In this document: one piece after another, positions 59,316 to 64,000 of the stretch
Numbering within the stretch: position 1 is the stretch's first letter
How the letters are laid out: every line of letters begins with the position of its first letter
From: Leptodontidium sp. MPI-SDFR-AT-0119
Taxonomy: Eukaryota; Ascomycota; Leotiomycetes; Helotiales; Leptodontidiaceae
Length of the DNA stretch: 64,000 nt
Direction of reading: 5' to 3'
NCBI GenBank assembly: GCA_020726505.1
Contig: JAHLEZ010000002.1
Span: 744,001 to 808,000, forward strand
Notes under the pieces: generated by a model
Seen by the model: the letters and a program-made list of their open reading frames with translations, nothing else
Database searches by the model: none
Told to the model about the DNA's origin: nothing
Program-made: the position numbers and the translations under genes

Positions 59316-60479
59316 ATGAATGCTCCTGGTCAAGGACAGGGAGGAGGTGGAGCTGCGCCAGGAAGCCAAAACAACCAAGGTGCAACTACAACCTTGACGC
59401 AGTTCGAAGCTGCCGCAGCCTCAACCTCAGCCTCTTCAGCAACTTCATCTTCGACCTCAACGGCATCATCATCTTCATCATCCAGCGGGCAGAAAACGAT
59501 CATCATCGGAGCTGTCATTGGCGGGATTGGGGCTCTTTTACTTCTTTCACTTCTGGTAATATGTTGCATCCAGCGGAGGAAGAAGCAACAAGCATTGAAG
59601 AAGCAGAAGGGTGCTGAGCGAGTGACATATACCGGGCTGAATTCTGCATTTTCTGGTGTTCCATTTCGAGATTCCCAGCATAGTAGCCTTTCACCAAAAC
59701 CACTCCTTCTGTCCAATTCGAACACAAACTATCCTGGTGCCCCAAGTCCGGGGCAAAGAACAAGTGAGACGGAAGGGTTTTTGTACAACTCCAATCGAGA
59801 CTTGGACTCCCCACAACACTCCCCGCAACACTCACCACAATCCTCGCCACGCAATTCGCAATCACATCCATACGCAGCCGCACTTTCGCGCCCACGCTCG
59901 CTCACACTCACTCGTACACATTCTCGCACACACTCACGCGCTGAAAGCAATACCTCTCCTTTGACACTACACGACCCTAGCGAAGCACATATACTTTCCA
60001 ACCAAGGAGCATTCAGCCCAGAAGAATTCAATCCTCCCAGATTTCCAGCACCACAAGCCCGAGACACGATGGGATTCCCAGTGGAACATTCAGCTGCACT
60101 CGAAGAGATCAGACTACAAACCATGACGCCAGTTCTTATATCACCAAAGCCGAGACATCCATTAGTACACCAGGAATCATTGGAGCGGGTGGTTAGAGAG
60201 GGTATGTTGGCTCCAAGCCCTGTGCCTAGTAATTCGGCACCGGGACGGTTGAGGGTCATCAGCCAGGACTATCCACGAGAGAGTCCCGTGCTGGGTTTGC
60301 AAAATCCGGTCATCATCCAGAACCCTGCTATTACCATGTTAGGTGGTGGGCTGGGGAGAAACGACAGTCAACGGACAGTGTCATCAATATCTACAATGGG
60401 GCCGGTGATTGGCGATGACGAGTTGGAGAATTTGGGAATCGGAGCACGACCACAGCCACTGAGGTTTCGAACGCCGTGA
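59316..60479 (+). CDS. Ser/Thr-rich single-pass membrane protein
   Basis: 387 residues, one coding exon. The ATG at 59316 is chosen; the frame runs upstream only to a splice-like acceptor. The N-terminus is Gly/Gln-rich, then a Ser/Thr/Ala tract (about residues 35-65), then one hydrophobic span (TIIIGAVIGGIGALLLLSLLV) followed by CCIQRRKKQQ. That order fits a type III/sensor-like topology with a short outer region and a ~290-residue cytosolic tail. The tail is Pro/Ser-rich, with repeated SPQHSP and Thr-Arg-His-Ser units. There is no signal peptide or WSC domain in this exon. If an upstream exon exists, it could carry them. Function unknown. Confidence 0.7.
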   Translation: MNAPGQGQGGGGAAPGSQNNQGATTTLTQFEAAAASTSASSATSSSTSTASSSSSSSGQKTIIIGAVIGGIGALLLLSLLVICCIQRRKKQQALKKQKGAERVTYTGLNSAFSGVPFRDSQHSSLSPKPLLLSNSNTNYPGAPSPGQRTSETEGFLYNSNRDLDSPQHSPQHSPQSSPRNSQSHPYAAALSRPRSLTLTRTHSRTHSRAESNTSPLTLHDPSEAHILSNQGAFSPEEFNPPRFPAPQARDTMGFPVEHSAALEEIRLQTMTPVLISPKPRHPLVHQESLERVVREGMLAPSPVPSNSAPGRLRVISQDYPRESPVLGLQNPVIIQNPAITMLGGGLGRNDSQRTVSSISTMGPVIGDDELENLGIGARPQPLRFRTP

Positions 60480-60961
60480 ATACCCGGGAGATACTGTGAG
60501 GGTGCATTGGGAATGGCGCCGGTGATAATTGTTTAATCAGGCGTTTTGGGATACTATTGCTAAATACCCTTTCCTTTGTCTAGCATAGTGTTGTCTAGCA
60601 TGGTGGATAAGAAAGGGTGGTGTTACAGGACATCATCCTTCAGGATCGACACAAAATCTTTATGCTAGTACTCGAGAGATAAATATCATACAGTACATAT
60701 CGCTGTTTCTACCATGCGTCACAACCTTTTAAAGTGAGCTGCAGGCATTGTGTTTGACTTGAGCGGTCCATAAATGAAGCACCTGTGTTCTTGGATTCCT
60801 TGCACCTTCTCCATAAAATATCAACTTTCGTTTCAGAAACTACGTACTCGTCCTCACTACACACTGGGCATCGTGTTGTCGCGGCTGTTGTCGCGGCCAT
60901 TGTCGCTACCCGCTTTCCGCTCAACGGACCGAGCATCGACCACTGTCGTGCTCAGCATAAG
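60480..60961. other. Shared 3' region of convergent genes
   Basis: These 482 bp lie between the stop codons of the membrane-protein gene and the LysM/lysozyme-like gene. Nothing coding is supported. Confidence 0.5.
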
Positions 60962-61903
60962 TTACATCCCAGCCCACTGGTTACCAATCAACCGATTCGC
61001 AACCCTCTCTACATAATGACCCGTAGCCGTAATCCCATCACTCAAATCCTCTCTATTCACCCTCCCAGAATTATACGCCCTACAAGCATGATACCAATTC
61101 TGATCCCACTTATGCCAACACTGAATCAAGCCATCCCCAAACCTCGTTCCCTGCGCACCATCTCTAATCATCCTCTCAATACACCACTCGGGATACCTCT
61201 CATCCCACTCCTGCCCATTATGAGCCTGCATCAATCCCGTATTCTTGATAAAATCAGGTGCTGGAGACAACGTCGTTGGATTCCTCACATTGCCCCCCGA
61301 TTCTTGCATTATGATGCAGAGGATCACGCGGGCGTCAACGCCGGATTCGTAGGCGATGATGGGGATCCATTTCTTGATGTAGAATACTTCTGTGGGCGTG
61401 GAGTTGAGGAGCATGAGTCGTTCGTTGATGTGGAGTAAATGCTCGTAAGGAGCCCATCGATTTGGATGGGGGAATCGATGCGTTGGGCCGGAGAAGTACT
61501 CGTACCCTTCGATTGGGGGTTGGGCTTGTCTGATTACTTGGTGTTGGGTGGGTCCAGATGGGATGTTGATGACTTGGCCAACTTGGAGGGTTTCGGGCCT
61601 GACGCCGGGGTTGAGAGATTGGATGTGAGGAACGTCTGTTCCGAATCTTTTTGCGATGGCATCGAATGTGTCTCCGGAGATGATTGTGTATGTTGTAGTG
61701 GGAAGCGGATGAGTGTGTCCGTGTCCGCTTGATCCAGCCGGCCTAGGGACGTCTATGATTTGACCCAGCTGGAGAGCTTCTGGCTTGACGCTCGGATTCA
61801 AACTCTGAATTACGGAGATGTCGACTCCAAATCTCTTTGCAATCTCGTAGAATGTATCGCCAGATACGATGGTGTACTTCCCATCGGTAGGGTTGCCGGA
61901 CAT
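60962..61903 (-). CDS. LysM-LysM-lysozyme-like (SLT-type) protein without signal peptide
   Basis: 313 residues, intronless, starting at the ATG at 61903 (MSGNPTDGKYTI). The frame extends a few codons upstream but without ATG. Two LysM modules (residues 9-53 and 72-116) share the SGDTF-IAKRFG-IQSLNP pattern, separated by a His/Gly/Pro linker. The rest has the layout of a lytic-transglycosylase/lysozyme-like domain: IIMQESGGN with candidate catalytic Glu201, NTGLMQA (223-227) and the AYNSG turn (276-280). In bacteria this combination cuts peptidoglycan. No signal peptide or membrane segment is visible, which is odd for a cell-wall-binding enzyme. A bacterial origin is possible, but the base usage does not stand out to the eye. 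Confidence 0.78.
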   Translation of the reverse strand: MSGNPTDGKYTIVSGDTFYEIAKRFGVDISVIQSLNPSVKPEALQLGQIIDVPRPAGSSGHGHTHPLPTTTYTIISGDTFDAIAKRFGTDVPHIQSLNPGVRPETLQVGQVINIPSGPTQHQVIRQAQPPIEGYEYFSGPTHRFPHPNRWAPYEHLLHINERLMLLNSTPTEVFYIKKWIPIIAYESGVDARVILCIIMQESGGNVRNPTTLSPAPDFIKNTGLMQAHNGQEWDERYPEWCIERMIRDGAQGTRFGDGLIQCWHKWDQNWYHACRAYNSGRVNREDLSDGITATGHYVERVANRLIGNQWAGM

Positions 61904-62229
61904 GGTGGGGGATGTTCTTGACGTGAAAAGTTCCAAGGGAGGGCCACGAACGTTAGCTTTAATCCAAAGTAAAGATCAAGCCCAAATGAAATTGAAAGCT
62001 TGAATGTTGTCAGGTCGGATTGTGACTTTGAAAGGAGGTGAAGTTTTGAGCTGTTTGGTGACTCTCGCTTATCTCCAATTACGGTTAGCGCCAGGCTAAC
62101 CCGAAACCGATGAAGGCGGGATGTTAGTCTCAATGCAAGCTCACAGTCAACACAACATATATCGGAGTTGTCCAATTCCACTTTCTGGAAATCAATAACA
62201 GTTCACGAATCGACGGCAAGCAAATCACA
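61904..62229. promoter_or_regulatory. Upstream region of the LysM/lysozyme-like gene
   Basis: These 326 bp lie before the LysM gene start and before the decayed 2EXR gene on the other strand. No motif could be assigned. Confidence 0.35.
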
Positions 62230-63048
62230 AGATTTACTTTAAAATTGGAGCTACCTGAAATCCTCCCTGCACTGAGCAGAGGGGGAAAACCGGCTCCGTC
62301 ATATCGTCCACAAAAACCTACAAAAGTAAATACTTCGAAGACCATCTTAGAGCAAGAAAATCTCCACAGACGCACCTCACATCACAGAACTCTTATTTCG
62401 CCCCCAGGAATCCTCTGCGCGAGTCATGAATCATGGAAAGAAGCTCTGAATATGTACCGCGAGCTACATTTGGGACCAGAACCTTATATCGTTTGATGCT
62501 ATGTGGACCTGACGCAGGACAGGATTTATTTCAAACGTAGCTCAACAGATGGGTTAGACGTGCAATTAGCACCTCTCTTACTACCATTCGCCAATCCATC
62601 CCAGCATCATTACGGAAGCACTACGCGTTTCTCAGAAACCATTTCCCCAGACGTGATGAGCAGTCCAGACGCTGAGGCAATCCTGAAAGACCTCCACGTC
62701 GAACTGGATACGTGAGGTAGGATGAAATTAGAATTTGAAGATTGCCGACAGAATTACCGCACCATGTCAAAATATTGACACTAGTGGGCGAGCTTGGTGA
62801 TGAGTCACTAAAAGACATGCAGTTGAGGTTTCGCCAGGTGGTGCTGATTCCAAGGCCTGCTCATATTTTCAAGTAGAGTAAGAGACCGGAGTTTCCCAGG
62901 TTACTCCAAAGAGATCTCTACATCAATTCACATAAGATGTGCAACGAGCGCGATGCGCAAATGGGATTGCCGGAAGTCTTGACACTCAATATAAGGCTGA
63001 AGGAAGTTGATTGGAGGGATACTGGATCTGATTCTGGGGGGATTTAAG
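62230..63048 (+). pseudogene. Probable decayed 2EXR-domain gene
   Basis: Open-frame pieces on the + strand read like parts of a 2EXR protein. PPGILCASHESWKEALNMYREL resembles the family's segment where earlier-named residues follow the first strand, and CYVDLTQDRIYF resembles the next strand. They share a frame but are split by TGA at 62494-62496. After the TGA at 62713-62715 a different frame continues (LPTELPHHVKILTLVGELGDES), possibly across a very short intron, then meets TAG at 62874-62876 and runs on to 63046. The N-terminal LPAELR-type motif is not clear. Assignment rests on weak similarity. Confidence 0.4.
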
Positions 63049-63373
63049 ATAGCTTGTACTTATTGAGCCTTCTTTCAGCTCCATTGACATGAAGAGGTAT
63101 TGGACATATTTCCTCCTCTCCTTGACTTATATTTGCTAGGTCGGAGAGTTAATAGAAAGGGCCGGAGATACAAGCATCAAATGCTCGTCAGAAACAGCCG
63201 CAGGTAAGATCTTATTTTTCAGTTTGTCTTCATGGATTGGAAGCTGGTATCTTCTCAAGTTGGTGAATCTAAGAGCCAGATAATACAGGCGCTTGGCTAG
63301 AAGAGTGGAATCGTGTACGAGACGAGAATCAATGCCATCTCTCGTCATCGTACTGTCCCCGTCCAGATTAAAG
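63049..63373. other. Intergenic, no gene recognised
   Basis: A short frame on the minus strand (63136-63447) runs into the inverted-repeat element and has no recognisable domain. Confidence 0.4.
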
Positions 63374-63812
63374 GGCCATAACCGAAAACCCCACCAAAAA
63401 CCGACCTTTCGCATGTAATTCACATAAGTGTACTTATATACACACAATAAGATTAGGTATAATTTTAATAATGCAAACCTATTCGAAGGTTAACATTAAG
63501 AATATCAAAGAATAATTTTATAAATTATTTTAATACTAGAATAAATTACGATTTTTTTGAGCCCTTTTGATTTTCCCAAAATTTCGCTTGTTTTTGCCGG
63601 TAAATAAATTAAATATAACTATACACTTTTTAAATCTTAATTCAAAACGAACAACTTATGTTATTTTAATTTAAAATAAGCTAAGTTATTATTTAATTAT
63701 GTAATTTATATTCCTATTAAATATTTAATCGTATTATTAACCTAGTATAATTATATGTCAGAGTTTAAAGGTAGCAAAAGGCCGATTTTTAGTGGGGATT
63801 TCGGTTATGGCT
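63374..63812. mobile_element. AT-rich non-coding element with 39-bp terminal inverted repeats
   Basis: The left end (63374-63412, from GGCCATAACCGAAAACCCCA) and right end (63774-63812) are reverse complements at about 33 of 39 positions. Most differences are transitions. The 360-bp interior is very AT-rich (roughly 80% or more) and has no ORF. Size and structure fit a MITE or a deleted DNA transposon. Target-site duplication is not clear (AAAG occurs just outside both ends). Confidence 0.72.
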
Positions 63813-64000
63813 CAAAGTTCTGACTAAGTATAGTAGTTGTCAGAAAGCCAACCGCTTACTTCCCAAATTATTCTACCATTCATCCTCCTGGCCAAGCCAG
63901 CTCCACCAGTCATAACCCAACATTCGTTCCTAGGTGCGAATGGTTCCCACGGCACGCTTCTACTGAAGAAAGTCTCACCGATCATGCCATAAAATGGTGG
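63813..64000. other. Window end, nothing recognised
   Basis: The last 188 bp after the inverted-repeat element carry no supported feature. Confidence 0.5.

Noticed and set aside
1..64000. tRNA, rRNA or CRISPR features
   Set aside because: No cloverleaf with a typical GGTTCGA box in context, no rRNA-like block, and no regularly spaced direct repeats. A covariance-model scan would be needed to exclude small RNAs.

Overview
The window is nuclear DNA of a filamentous ascomycete (Pezizomycotina). The genes carry short GT-AG introns of about 45-110 bp, apart from one of 289 bp. The gene set is typical of these fungi: Nab3, Spt7, Utp6, Cwh43, Aur1, CaM kinase, a heme-haloperoxidase, a GH6 cellulase and 2EXR proteins. 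General protein resemblance suggests a leotiomycete (Helotiales-like). That placement is inferred, not demonstrated. No tRNA, rRNA or CRISPR was recognised.

Layout. 0.9-5.2 kb: a mitochondrial GGQ-type release-factor homologue (-) diverges from a Nab3-like RNA-binding protein (+). 5.8-9.8 kb: a LETM1-domain mitochondrial protein (-) diverges from a ferric-reductase-type oxidoreductase (+). 10.6-15.8 kb: a VanZ-like membrane protein (-) diverges from the bromodomain SAGA subunit Spt7 (+). 17.4-18.6 kb: a three-exon 2EXR-domain protein (-). 18.6-29.3 kb: a gene-poor island. It holds a gene with four in-frame stops, a broken helical ORF, an orphan multi-pass membrane protein, a block of 17-bp tandem repeats with purine-rich DNA, and a wrecked type-B carboxylesterase. 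29.3-34.3 kb: Utp6 (-) and the nine-exon CWH43 (+) share a 0.4 kb promoter. 36.3-37.8 kb: a secreted chloroperoxidase-family enzyme. 42.7-45.9 kb: a seven-exon gene joining a GH6 catalytic domain to a Cys-rich linker and a large unrecognised C-terminal domain, isolated in gene-poor DNA. 49.7-51.1 kb: IPC synthase Aur1. 52.3-54.5 kb: a coiled-coil protein with a fungal STAND-type N-terminal domain, carrying a stop and a frameshift. 56.7-60.5 kb: CaM kinase I (-) diverges from a Ser-rich single-pass membrane protein (+). 61.0-61.9 kb: an unusual LysM-LysM-lysozyme-like protein (-). 62.2-63.0 kb: a probable decayed 2EXR gene. 63.37-63.81 kb: a 439 bp AT-rich element with 39 bp terminal inverted repeats.

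Functional links. Most intact genes are housekeeping. Aur1 (IPC synthesis) and Cwh43 (ceramide remodelling of GPI anchors) both act in the sphingolipid/GPI route. Spt7, Nab3 and Utp6 serve transcription, RNA surveillance and ribosome assembly. Exported functions are the peroxidase and the GH6 fusion, with the ferric reductase at the cell surface. The most unusual items are the GH6 fusion, the LysM/lysozyme-like protein without a signal peptide, and the decay island.
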